From contig JBBPSI010000060.1 in the NCBI GenBank assembly GCA_038093515.1, positions 62,001 through 126,000 on the forward strand: a stretch of DNA of 64,000 nt, given 5' to 3'. Below the pieces are notes generated by a model. It was not told the origin of the DNA, ran no database searches, and saw only the letters and a list, made by a program, of their open reading frames with translations. The position numbers and the translations under genes are program-made. The stretch is from Butyriboletus loyo (lineage: Eukaryota; Basidiomycota; Agaricomycetes; Boletales; Boletaceae). Below, in pieces: positions 49,694-62,268 of the stretch (position 1 is its first letter; every line of letters begins with the position of its first letter).

Positions 49694-52600
49694 TTGATGG
49701 ATGTCAACTCAAACTATGGCCCCGTTCCAACTGCATATCCGTACGAACGAGACCGCTCATTGTATGAGAGAGACAGACTGTATGTCCCCATGTCTTCTCA
49801 TCTTCCTACCGGACCCAACGCAATGGGTCCCACACACCTTTTCTCCCATATCCACCTATCTGATAATCCCTCTTCTTCTTCTTCCTCTTCCCTTCTAATA
49901 CTCATGGTCAACTACCACAGAGAATACGAACTCACCGTTAGGCAGGAGCCCAAGCAGGCCCGCATGTGCGGCGTCGGCGGTAAGCCTCTCCCTGGTTCCG
50001 CAGGTCCATCCCTCTCACCCCACGCTGCCAGCCGACCGTCGTCCCATTGACCCTCCACCCATAATTCAGCTCCGTGTCATCGACCCACACACCCGGCAAC
50101 CGCCCTCCCCTGCAAACCCGGACGCTGAAGATGCCGATCCAAACTATGCCCATAGCTTCCTCCAAAATCCCTATTATTTCATGTTTGCCAGTCTCGCCAA
50201 ACCGGACGATGACACCGAATTACACTGGCTCAAGGTCCGTCCGTCTCTCCACATCCCCATCACCCGCTCTTTTTTATCCCATCCCCCAACTATATAGGAT
50301 GGCAAAACACGGTGCACCACCGGCTCAGTCGTTTCTTCCCTTTACCATCTCAAAGATACGGAAAATCGCAACGAAGACGCTGGTTTTTTTGTATTTCCGG
50401 ATCTCAGTGTGCGCACCGAAGGTAGCTACCGTCTCAAACTCAGTCTCTTTGAAGTCGTCGGGTATGTCTCTCCCCTCCTCTCCTTTGCAATCTCCATATC
50501 TCATCTACGCGCACAGCAACACCGTTCGTCACTGCAAATCCATTTATTCGGCTGCGTTTTACGTTTACACTGCAAAAAAGTTTCCAGGCATGGAAGGTTG
50601 GTTGTCTCTAACGTGATGACTCTGTCTTATCTGACCTATCCTGACTGTCCTCGTTCCATGCTTTCATTTGTCCGCTTTCGGATCATTACTCTATTTCGCT
50701 TCCGACGGAACCTTCACCCCAACCGCATTTTTCTCTAAATAAAAACACAGAATCAACCCCACTCTCTTGCTCTCTCGCTGACCAAGGCATCAAAATCCGT
50801 ATCCGAAAAGACATTCGCGTGCGCAAACGCCCCATTGCAGCGCTTGCCCCACATTCAGATAGCGGTCCACCCAACACTGGTGAGATCCGTAAACTTGAAC
50901 AAGACCACGAGGACGACGCACACACGCAACAACCACATCCGCCCCTCTCGTCCCAACCCGCTTCTAATAGCGGTACTTCCGGCTCCGGCCCGGCCTCCGT
51001 TAAACGCGCACGGCACGGGACGTTGACGGGTCCACTCCATCCCGTGTCAGGGCCTAATTCGAGCAGCGATGGAATGTCAGCGCATACGCCGGTGTCGGGG
51101 AATAATCCGGGGTCATCGTCAATCGCGTTGGCGGGATTACCTGCGTGGCCGACATCCTCAACGTTGGACCCAATGTTGGGTGTGGCGAGTGCTACCCCCG
51201 GTGGGATCGAGCTCTCGGCAACCAATGCGCTTCCACATGCCCATGCACACACACATGCGCACCAGACGATGGGTGGGGGTGTCAGTGTTGGCGTCGGTGT
51301 AAGCGGCCAGCTCTTATCTGCCGGTGGTGAATCATCGAGTTCGGGCTCGGGCGCTGCGGGTGCGGGTTCGGCAACGCGAAGGACAGGTCCACAGGCACTG
51401 TCGTCATCCTCGGCGTCGTCTTCTTATCCGTCAGCTTCGTCCAGCGTGGGTGGGATGTATGACCGACTCAACTATGACTACGAGCCGGCGAGTCTCCGAG
51501 GTACCTCATCGTCGTATGATCCACAACGTCCTCTCGGGAGTGGTAGTGGTGCAACGTATGAAAGTGCCAGTACTGGCAGCGGGAGTGGGAGGGGGGGGTA
51601 TGATACCGGTGGTGTGAGGAGTGGGTACGAGGGTGGAGCGGGAGGTGGGAGGACGGGATTTGAACATCCTCATCAGCACCATCCACGTGAATCATATGAT
51701 CCCCGAGGAGGATATGAATCTTCGCAGGCACCGTCTCGAGCTCCATACAATGCTCATCCGCATACCCAGACCCAGACTGGGGTGCATGAGCACCCACCTC
51801 GTGCGTCGTTTAATTCGCCGTACGAGGGTGCACAAGCGTACCAAGATGGACAACAACAACAACAACAACACCATCATCATGGTGGGTATCCCCATCCACA
51901 GCACACCTCTGCGAGTTATGCGCATGCTTCTTCGACGGGCTCCCACCCTCAACCTCATCCCCCAACATCTCATCATCCACAACAAGGACAATATCCCTCT
52001 CCGACTCGTTCTCAATACCCTGGATCGGCGTACCCCGGATCGTACGCACGGTATGATGTCGGTGCGAACACGAACCCCAATTCCAACGGCGACGGACCTG
52101 GAACGGGTGGGAGTGGATATTACGATACTCCTTCATCGTCCTCCTCGCCACATCCACAGCCACATGCTTACTATCCGAACGGGTCGGGTCAAGCGCAAGG
52201 TCAACCACCACAAGTAGCACCACCCCCACCTCCGCCATTGACACATGCCGCGTCGTATACATCCTCGGGGAGTGGAGGATCGCCGTATGAATATGGTGGA
52301 CAGGGACAGGGACATGGATCGTCTTCGTCGGGCGACTATTATACTCAGGGTCATGGACATCCTGGGCGGGTGATTTCGCCAGGACCGAATTTGTCGACGC
52401 CTACGGCGCGCTACGCTGGGTCGGGTTGTCCTTCGTACGCGGGCGGACCACCATCGGCGTCAGGATGGGGGCCTAACGGCGGAGGACATGCCCACGGACA
52501 CGGACAACAAGAAATGATTCATCTCGCACCGCTGAGACATGCATCCGGCAGTGGGGTTGGGGGTGGGGGTGGGAGCGCCGGTTCGTCCTCGCCTTCCTCG

Positions 52601-52750
52601 CCTGCCTTGCCATCCGCCTCTGTCAGCGGGGGGTACCCTGTGATACAACTATCGCGGGCACCATTTGAACAGGATACTGGACGCGGTATTGGGGCGCCGG
52701 GAAAGAAGAGCGTGTTGAGTATTGGGAGTATTATTTCGGATGGGGTGTAG
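49694..52750 (+). CDS. Velvet-domain regulator (VelB/VosA type)
   Basis: A fungal regulator linking development and secondary metabolism. The start [20 protein letters not shown] (49694; Met-2 at 49697) leads to [20 protein letters not shown], then across an intron to [110 protein letters not shown] and [20 protein letters not shown] make a complete velvet domain. The match is closest to the VelB/VosA branch; I cannot fix which. The last exon (50819-52750) is one long open frame of over 600 codons. It is rich in Ser, Gly, Gln, His, Pro and Tyr, with a seven-Gln run near 51850, and looks disordered. It ends at 52750. Confidence 0.9.
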
Positions 52751-55700
52751 CATTCATCCATCTTGTGTGTGCATCGTGTGTACGTATTCTACTTGTCTAA
52801 CCACTTGTCGTTGTTGGTCGTCTCGTCACTGCGTTGCTTCCTTTTCTCCCCCCTGTTTGCTTCGTTTGTTTCCTTCCTTCGTTTGCTTTTGCTTTTCGTT
52901 CCGTGGCTTATGGCTCGAGGACACTCTCTGCGACTACCCATTGACTCATGTATCGGTTGTATATAAGATTGTATAGGATCCTTTCTCGACCTATAGAGTT
53001 TGATGCCTCGGTGCGAGGTCGAATATCCAAATCCAAGAACTAGTAGTAATATTGTATAGGAGGTTTTTGTAACCTTGTCAGGGTTAGCCCTACAGTAGTT
53101 TACATCACTGACTACCAAGACACGGAAGGACCGGGTACACGAACATATGTGTCAGGAACCAACCCGAGAGCACATTGTACCTGACGTCGGGTTAGTTGTT
53201 CGAGAAGTAATTCTAAAGTAGGCATTTAAATACCCCTTAACATAACCCCCCAACCATACCGTGAGCAAGAGGGCACGCAATGGCGAGGTGGCGTTCAGTC
53301 GAGAGCATTTGTGGAAGAGGTGCCGAGGCTGCGTGCAGGAACGGTAATGAAGCGCGTCGACCAGGGAGGCGCTGTGGAGATAACCCGATAAGGCAAATAG
53401 TGCGCGTAGACGAAACGGCGATCTGCAAGACGAGTCGAGGGGATGTAGTAGGCCAAGGGTGTAAATCGAGGGAGCCCATAGGGGTGCAAGTCGAGACAGG
53501 CGCAGGGACTGGAGGGGGCGGGGAGCGAGGGGGAGCGAGATGAAACGCGCAGCGAGAAAGGGTGCCGGTGAGGAAAGAGGATTGATATTGACGGAGCACG
53601 ATCGATCGATCGATCGATGGACGTCACAGCTCGAGTCTGACAATCAGCGCACCTTGCAGTCAACAACGACCTGCAGCATTCCCAGAATCTCTTCCGCCGA
53701 ACTCGATCTAGCCCATACGTAGCGACACTTCGACGGGTGAGAACAACGACGCGGAACGCGAAACGCTCGGTGTTGCGGGTCGAGCATACGCATATAGACG
53801 CTCGGACACGGAATGGCTGGGTGTTTCGGGGATCTGCGATATCGGAGGATATCGGTTCCTTGGAGATGTGCTCGTCCGTTGCACTGTTTGATGTTCCCTC
53901 TACTTTATAGATGACGCCTCCGATCTGGCCGATGCTGTCCCGACATGATGCATAACCGTCCGACTTGGTTTGTCCGTTCTTCGTGGTTCGGTAGGTCGCA
54001 TGTTTTTCATTCGCGATCTGACTCTCCTCGGGACGACGGGGGTGGGTAGACAAGCCTCGGTAGATCGTCTCGGATGTTTCCTGGACGGTGCGGACGGCCC
54101 ATGTACGTCGTCTCTCGGTCTGAACCTGTGCGTGGATTGCTGATACTGATCGGCATTTTCTCGTAGCGGCTTCGGTGCTACTATTTGACGTGAATTGCAG
54201 CCGGTGCTGCTCGTTGCGCCATTCCTATCGCTCCTTCTGTAACGGGTCCGAGACCCCTTCGAGGGTCCAAATCGGGAGTCACACGCATGAGCGGAGCTCC
54301 GGGACGTGAAGTACGGCTTGAGCTTCGGAGCGAAGCTCGTAGCTACGTGAAGGGGTGTTGGGAAGACATTAGTCTTGAAGTAGTCAGCGCGCCTGAGTCG
54401 AGAGGAACTAGATTCCCTGAAATCGAAGAGGACTGTAGGGTAAAAGACTCGGAGGGTTGCTGAAGGGCTAAAGAAAAAGTAGTAACGGTCCAACTTGAGT
54501 ACCTAATTCGACTCGAGCCTGAGTGGGCATAATCCGCTTAGCCGCACCGGTTACACCTTCCGTTGTAGCCCCGACATCCGACTCTGGCCTCCCTCGATGC
54601 TTGATGGATTCCATCCGTCCGTATGGCCTTCTGGCCGGCTACCTGCGATTGTCTCGTCACCGTCGTTGCTCATCTCCCTGCGATGCATCCTTGCTCGCTG
54701 TTGGCTCAGAGTTTAATGCACAACCTCCTCCAGGTCCGAAAAGAATAAATTGCCAAGTCCTAAGCATCACTACCCACGAGGCCGCTCGCCCATAATGTAT
54801 TTCTTGTTTGGTATCTGCCGCGACAGCATTAGCGAGCCGTCCGCCTTATCGTGGGGCGAAATTGAAAAGTTCCGAGATGACTTATACTTTAGATTGGCCG
54901 TTTCCACAAAGACCGTGCCAAGTATCCTTCGCGAGCGCGACGGCGATTTATGTAAAAGAGTGGTATCTCTCTCTCCGCCATTATATTGAACGTTTGAACC
55001 TACACAGACGCGATGATCACGCCTCAAATCGGAGTCGCTCCCACCATTCTGGTTTCAAAGCCCAAATTGTGGGTGATCATGTGCACCTCGACGACTCGAT
55101 CGGTTGAACGTCAACGTAAATTCCACCCCTGCTTATTTCCGATCTTTCCTCTGTCCTCGCCGCATGACCGGTTTATCGTTAACAGTGGGAAGGGGAAGTG
55201 CACAATACCAACAGTTTGACCTTGGCGAGGCTTCTATAGACGCCCGGTGTTTGATAGGGATCCTGATTGGCCAAAACCCCTCGTGAGTCGAACTCGTACG
55301 CTTCAGGGTCCTGGCCTCTCTATTCCCCACTAGCTTCGCCTCCAGACACGTCCTCGGTGATATGTTCGATGACTCGATAATACATTCGTCGCGATCTCAA
55401 GACTCGACAGGGGTTATTTTGTACGTGTACGCAGTGGTATTTTTATTATCAGGATTGAATTAGAACTTGGACGTTAGTGAATGACTGCTGTCAAGAGAAG
55501 GTCAGGTCAACGTTGCCAGTCATGCGTTCATGCGTCACTCTGACGGCTCTACTCCATCTCGCCATGTCAGTCAGAAACACGTGTGCGGACGGGAATGAAG
55601 CATGTATTCGAACACACAATGGGTCAGACTTTCGGCTTAGTCGTTACACGCGGCGAACGAGTGTAGGTGCACACACTTTTTTTATTTATTTAGTTCGGAG

Positions 55701-57965
55701 GTCAAATATAGTTTCAGGGTGAAAACGAGACAGGTGAGGATACGATGATCGTCTGCCACTGAACTTATTTGCGGGCCAGACTCCAAAGAAGCGTTCTTTG
55801 CCCTTCGCGTCCATCCATAGATCTGGGATCCGCGGTGCAACAGCTCATCGTATGTGCCCTGTTTGGCAGATCGTTGGTCGCGGAGAAGTACGTCGTGCGT
55901 ACGTCGTTAGTGGTAAGTATTCGAACCGGCAATGAAGGCACTGAGTGGTAATACTCACTCCACAGTGTGTCAACGCTTCCGTCCAATTTACAACGCAAGC
56001 GACACGTGGTACTACCCAAATCCATGCTCTCCACAGTGGAATATGGTGAGACCGAATCTCAGAGAGCTTGATCGAAAACTCTACGGTATGGCTGATTCAG
56101 ATTCCATTTAATAGCCACTCCGCAGGGTCCCGTCTCCAGGAACAATACATAATCGTACGTTGATACCTTGGGATCAGGAAGTCTTTTTCTAGAACAACCA
56201 TATCGCAATCCCCTCATTGGCCCACATTTCGGATGCGGCGCTGAAGTCTCTGTGGACCCGATGCCTTGGCTATAGCCCGTGGAATGGATGATACAACCTT
56301 GTCGTATCCAGTGAGTGATACACGTGGGGCAATGAAATTCGTACGTACCCGGCCATCTCGTTTACACGTCCAAGGCTGTGTTGCACTCTGTAGGAAGTTG
56401 TGGAGCAACGACCCAGCTTCCTGTCGACCTCCTATTTTGCCACGCGGCGTCCCAAGCATAGCGCCAGCGTGGCAACGTGCATGACGGCGTTCCACTCCTC
56501 TGGGCTCCCAACGGCGTCGGGCTGCCTGCAGGCATTCGTGCTCTCATTTGTCATGCCTGTCAAGCCACCGTCTGAGGTTTTGACCACGCCACCGTCAAGC
56601 CACATTTTTAGATATCTAACCTTCCGGCTCCTCCTCCCACGTGATAATATTCAAAGTCTCCCAGAGTGACCCCAGTTTGATCGTGGACATGCCGTCACTG
56701 GTCAATGGCTTGCCGGCGAGCCGTCCGGACTGGCGAGATCGACACGTCACGTCGGGTGGCAATGTGCGGACATAGGCGTCGAGTGGGAACGGAAAAGGAT
56801 AGCGTTGGGAACACGAGGTGACGAATGCTCGCCACTAGCTGACACACTTGGGAGTCAATCGCCAAAAAGGCTACAGTACTTTGGGCTTCTGGGGGTTTTC
56901 TTTTAGAATGGAGGCGAGCCCATGGGCCGTTTCGAAGCTTGGACCTATATTTGAACACACGTCAAAATCATGTGTGTCACGGATGCTTAAAGCTGTGCTA
57001 CTGCGCGGCTATGCATGTTTCGCGCGTGTATCTAGTCACAAGTTGTCATGGCGTTCAGGATTGCTAGCTGGCTGGCGTACAGACAAAGGAGAAGTGAGGG
57101 GACAGACATGAAGGCGGTCACGTCAGTAATTGTGTGCTTACGGGCGGACCCTCGCGGCAAGTGCCAGCGCTGCCTGATTCAGCTGAACTCGCGCGGTCAT
57201 TTCGGGTCGAAGGCTGGGGCCTCGAGGCAGTCATAAAGAGGTCCCGTGATCATGATTCTGTATGTGAGAATTGATGGGGAGTTCCTAAATGATCGATTCC
57301 TGGATGAAGTGCACACAGGAACGGGTCAGGGTTAAGGGTGTTTCATTCAGTCAGCAGTAGCCGCGCGAATGGAACTCCCCGGATCGGCTAATTCGCAGGG
57401 CAATGTTTGCAAGCGACTGTGGGTGATCGATGACATTGACAGGAGTTGCGAACGAGCATGCTACGAGGGAGAAGGTGAGCGAGGGCACGTGTTGCTGTGC
57501 GAGTGCGAAACGAGGCAGAGCGAGCGGTTTCGTTCCTGCTGCCGTGAATAACCGGATGCGGACCTTCGTCGGAACGCGATTGGCGCAGTGGATTTGATGG
57601 GCCTGACCACCAACGTCTCGGGCGGAAATGGCAAGAAAGGGACGTCTACCAGGTTCTGGCGAGACCGGGACGAGCGTACGACATGGACTGCCGTCCCAGA
57701 CCATCCATACGAACGGATTTGTTTTTTATAGCAAATTCTCTGCATGTAATTACAAAAATCCCCAAACGGAGCTGCTAGGAATAGTCGGGGTTTCATTCTG
57801 TCAAATTTTTGCAACGTGCGCCATGAATAAGAATCAGTTTTTAGATCTCATTTTTGTTGCCGGTATCTCTTATACCTCGTCCTGCGTATCACAACATCCC
57901 TCAGGCCCTCGATCGCTTCGACCTCCTGAACGAACCCAACGTTTCTCGCTCTGTTCTCTCTGTTC
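52751..57965. other. Gene-poor 5.2-kb stretch
   Basis: This lies between the velvet gene (3' end) and the GATA factor (5' end). The first part is the velvet 3' UTR; the last part should be the GATA promoter and long 5' UTR. On the minus strand two long overlapping frames (53295-54053 and 53900-54493) are Ser/Arg-rich and look like artefacts of composition. A (GATC)n-like run lies near 53599. Nothing recognisable is encoded. Confidence 0.45.
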
Positions 57966-60715
57966 ATGCCCTCCATTGCCAACTTAAAGTTCAAGGTAGT
58001 GCCATATATCGTTCTCACACCCTCAACTCGACTGACTCACCCCTCACCCAAGGGTAATAAATCCTTCGTCGCATTCTCCAATCTAAGCGACTCCGAGTCG
58101 CTCACAAAGACATGGAAAGTGCGTTTTCTCATTACTTTCGCCCGATCTCCCCCTTTTCATTTCGTTTAGGTCTGCACGAAAGTGGCCAGCTACCTCGAAC
58201 AGGGCCAGCGTCTCGAGAACTTGAGTTGGCGCCTCTGGCATCTGCAGAACCTCATCGTCGACTCTGATAATGCCAAGTCGAAACGTGAGTTCAAAAAGCT
58301 CTCCAAGAACATGGGCGACAAACTCGACAAAGAAAAGGGCAGGTCCGTCCCACTCTTCAGTCTTTTTAGCCGCCCTATACCCTGACTCTCCTTCCATAGG
58401 AGCATCGAAGAGCTTGAGGCTCCCGACTTCAAGCGCAATGCGTCCACCGATCTCATTCGTCAGCGTGCTGTTGAAAGAGAGCGCAGCCGCGAGGCCAGCC
58501 AGAATGCGAAGCCCGGGATCATTAAACGCATGCAATTCACCTTCTCAGTGGATCAACCCACCCCTGCCACTCCGAACACCGCCGTCCCAAAGCCCGACCT
58601 CAGACCTTCTGCGGAGTTCAAAGAAACTTCCACCCGACGTGGCCGTCAGGCCACTCGTACCCATGTCGCTGGCGACGAATCTGCTCAAACTGATACGGAC
58701 GCTTCCGCTGGCTCCCGGAAGCGCAAGTGTCTAACTGATGACCAGCCCTTGCTTCGATTTCCCTCCCTGTTTTCTAACGATTTCGGTCCATCTGCCCTTC
58801 TCTCCGTGCAGCCTTCCCTTTCCAGTGCTATGAATTATGGAGAGGATGTCACCAACACTTCTTCCCGTGGTTTCAGCATCCTCCGTCCTACCATCGAGCT
58901 TCCGCTAGATGAGATCCTCAGTAACGTTGATCCCACAGATGACCATCTGTCTTTCCGTTTCATAGGGCAAAACGACTGCACCCTTACCACTGACTCCGAC
59001 ATCATGATGCAGGAGTCTTCTGGATCTGCTTTGTCTCGCTCAGAGTCCCGATCCTCTCGCAATGACAACGAATCGAACTCGACCACATTTCCTCTTCCCC
59101 AACCCGCCAAGGATACTCCTCCCCAAACTATCTCCCCAGCCAAGCTCGGTCCGAGCGCGGGAACTCGGAGCAGCATCCCCACCAGCCGCCCAAACCTCAC
59201 GGTAAAGACCCAGAATTCTCCCACCACACGATCATCTGGCCCTGGTGCCACCGCCACTAGCGTCAACCCAACAGTTCTTCGAGGAAATGGCAACTCCGCC
59301 CCTGGCGGAGTGAAGGCCGAGTGCTCAAACTGTGGTGCCACGCATACTCCTCTCTGGCGCCGTGGCCTTAACGACGAGCTGAATTGCAACGCATGCGGCT
59401 TGTACTGCAAGCTGGTATGTGATCTTTCGGTGACTCATGCGACAAGGCAATTCATGGTCTTCGCAGCACAAGCGCCCACGCCCAAAGAGTATGCGCGCCA
59501 GTCATGGTGAGGGCCGCACTCAAGTGCCTCCTCGCCAGGAAGTGGTTGACGTCATCGGTGGGTCTCCTCGGTACATGCGACACACCACTCAGCTCAGTGG
59601 AGCCGTCGGCACAGCTCAATGCTACAACTGCCACACCACCGCGACGCCGCTCTGGAGGAAGGACGACGAGGGTAAGACAGTTTGCAATGCGTAAGTTTTT
59701 GTACCCGTTGTCCTTTTGCGCGATGACTCATATTACGGGGGCGTGTCTAACATTAGATGCGGCTTATAGTAAGTAACATGCTCTCTCGTTGGTCATTCAT
59801 TCGCTGAGCATGCTCTATTCCAGTTATAAATTGCATGGGTCAGCTAGACCGATTTCGATGAAATCGGACGTTATTCGCAAACGTTCGCGCCATGATGCTC
59901 GGCGCGCCGGTCCGGACTCTTCCGAAACTCCATCTGCGAGCCCAGGCGCAAGTCGCCGGACTTCACCGACCGTGGAACCTTCTCCAACCCTGGCGCCAGA
60001 CTCGACCACTCAACCTGCGTATGAATATAACGATGAGACGACGACTCAGAGCTCGTCGTCCGAGCTCCTGGGGGCACTTGGGCCCGACACGCAGCGCGCC
60101 GGCTATAACAATCAGCCGAACTACTCTGACATCTTCAATCCCTTCCCCGGTCCTTATCATCCCGACTATCTAAGTCAGAATTTCCAGACGCCACCCGATG
60201 CCCTTCCGTTCTCGAGTGTCGAAACTTTGGAGACCGAGGTCAGCACCAACAATGAGCAGAGGTCGAAGAAGCGCCGTCGCATGAGCACAGATTCGGCATC
60301 TGAGCCTCCGTCTTCCGCGGTTTCATTTTCCTCGTACGCGGACTCGTACTCGGGCCATTCTTCAACCGCTTCCCACTCTCGCCGTTCTTCGATGGATTTT
60401 CCCTTCTTCTCTTCATACAGTGTCTTCCGCGGCTCTGGTAACGCTTTCTGGCACCCCCCGACGCTCCCCGCGGACCGGTCACCTCAACTGGTTCACCCTC
60501 CCATGCTCCCGGCCGAAGATTCGCCGATGGACTTCTTCCACCCCCCGATGCTCCCCCAGGACGAGGATAACTTCTTCGCCGCCTACCTCCACCCTCCCAT
60601 GTTACTTCCTGCGGAAGATTCGAATATTCAACACCAACACCAACAACAGAACCAGCAGAATTATAATACGTCTGCGCAAGCCGAGTTTTACGATTCTGCT
60701 ATGCAAACCTATTAA
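57966..60715 (+). CDS. GATA transcription factor with two zinc fingers and DUF1752
   Basis: The start MPSIANLKFK at 57966 precedes an intron. The next exons give FSNLSDSESLTKTWKV and VASYLEQGQRLENLSWRLWH, the DUF1752 domain found in nitrogen-regulatory GATA factors such as AreA and Gaf1. Two zinc fingers follow: C-S-N-C...LWRRGLNDELNCNACGLYCK and C-Y-N-C...LWRKDDEGKTVCNACGLYYK, each with 17 residues between the Cys pairs, and the second with a basic tail (KSDVIRKRSRHDARR). Exon edges near 59412 and 59692 cut inside or beside the fingers. The middle is Ser/Thr-rich. The C-terminal part carries four HPPMLP-like repeats (about 60450-60620) and a Gln/Asn-rich end (HQQQNQQNYNTSAQ). Two-finger factors often control iron uptake; DUF1752 factors control nitrogen use. 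Which applies here is open. Confidence 0.92.
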
Positions 60716-62035
60716 TGGACTTCCATGCGCTCTTTGCATCCTCTGCTTTCTACTCGGGTCTTCCATCCTCTTCCCGCTGCCCAATACGTAGATCATCCAA
60801 AAAAAGTTTATCCATCTCCGACAAACAAGCTGTATCATTACAGATCACGTCGCATCCTTTTTTCTCATCACGACTTGCAGCCTACCTCCCTTTTTTCACC
60901 TCTCTCGTGTCTCCACCACCATCTCTTTCTTCGCTCTCACCTACCATATATATTTTTGGTTGCATAGCTACCTCCGAGATGGGGTCGTTGTCCTCCGTAC
61001 GACACGGTTGTATCTGTTGTGTTGCCTCTCGCGAAGGGCTTCGCGTTTCAAGCCCCCAAAATAGCGTCTATTTCACGTACATTGTATCTACCGTCATTGT
61101 TCATTGAGTGCCAACCCTTTTCTCATTTATATTTTCATTTTTTTTATTGTTCGAAACAATCACTCGAGTTGGAGGTTATTGCAATATCGTGTAGTAACTA
61201 ACTCCCCCTTTATTTCCCGTCGGCACTGTGCACGGACATTGGACAACGGCAATACTTTTATTTACCCCTTCAAATCACAAGCGACTGTTGCCGCGGATTG
61301 CTCGGCTTTTTAAACTTGTTTCAGTGCGACGTAGGCTCCACTCTACTTTTGTGTTCGTGTATCGTTACACTGCATAATTAATTAAATATAGATCGTTTAT
61401 TGGTAAAACGGATGGCTTCAGTGTCATACTGCACAGCCAAGCGTTGTCAATTGCGAGTCCATGTGAAACCCGGTTATCGCCTTTCGTTTGTGCCGCTACG
61501 GCTACGGTAGGGCGCGGTCGGAAGTGGTCGTAGCGCAAGCGTCTATACAGTCGAACATGACACACAGTTGAAACTGGGTGTGTTTGTCACTTCAACGGGT
61601 TCAGCTCCCTCGGACCGAGATCGAGTTTTTTTTTGTTGGGGAGGGAGGGTGGACGTCGGCGTATCGGCCGAATGCGCCTACGCCACAGGATGACTGTGTG
61701 TGAAGTTGAAGTACGTGCAGCATGCTGCCACTTGCTTCGCTTCGCGTCATTTCAGGAAGTCGACACCCCACCGAATGGGAATCTAAGGCCGAACTTCCAC
61801 CCCCGTTCGATCCCGAATAGAATTCAGGGAGATTCAGGAGGTAGATATCTGCTGACAGTATGTATGTACTGAGTCGATTCATTCATTTCGCCAAAGGCTT
61901 CTGGCTGGCCAGTGGCGTCTGAATCGAATAGGGATTTGGTGGGGAGATACCATGGCCAATTGCATGATGGAAACATGCCCCAGGCTGGCAGCTGAGGAAG
62001 CTGACTCAGTTTGTCAACTTGCCAAGGGCAAATGC
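60716..62035. other. Intergenic region
   Basis: About 1.3 kb downstream of the GATA factor, including its 3' UTR. T-rich tracts are frequent (around 61140 and 61630). No convincing gene or RNA is seen. Confidence 0.45.
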
Positions 62036-62268
62036 GGTGACCAGGGTGGCTGTTGAAATGGCTAGGGTGTGGCGTAACTCTAGTAAATGTTCATTTCTCA
62101 ACACGCTGGTACTGCGAGTCGATGGACCGACGGCGGAACTGTAGCGGAACTATGGCAGAATCGAATGCCCTTTAATCCGAACAATGCAAGCGCTCCTGTG
62201 GTCGACAAGGTCCTCAAAGCCAGTGAGGCTTCGGACAAGACAGCGGAAAGGGGATGCTTACCGAAGAG
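62036..62268 (+). pseudogene. Fragment of a paralogue of the coiled-coil gene
   Basis: The plus strand carries a diverged copy of part of the minus-strand gene at 12626-15385. It starts with VAVEMARVWRNS (compare AAIEMAKAWRNS) and then contains the position-equivalent intron (GTAAATG...GTAG), followed by ELWQNRMPFNPNNASAPVVDKVLKASEAS (compare EIWQSRMPFNPKDAAPVFNRALKASEVP). It then breaks off in frame-disrupted DNA, and no upstream or downstream exons are recognisable nearby. Retention of the intron shows a DNA-level duplication, not a processed copy. Confidence 0.85.

Noticed and set aside
53295..54493. Two long overlapping minus-strand frames (252 and 197 codons)
   Set aside because: They are Ser/Arg/Pro-rich without domains, overlap each other in different frames, and have open frames opposite them; most likely a product of base composition.
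54808..55105. Apparent internal duplication in a plus-strand frame
   Set aside because: The two halves share only a few scattered residues; not convincing as a repeat.
55850..55960. Possible minus-strand tRNA from GGTTCGAATAC
   Set aside because: The stem bases do not pair.
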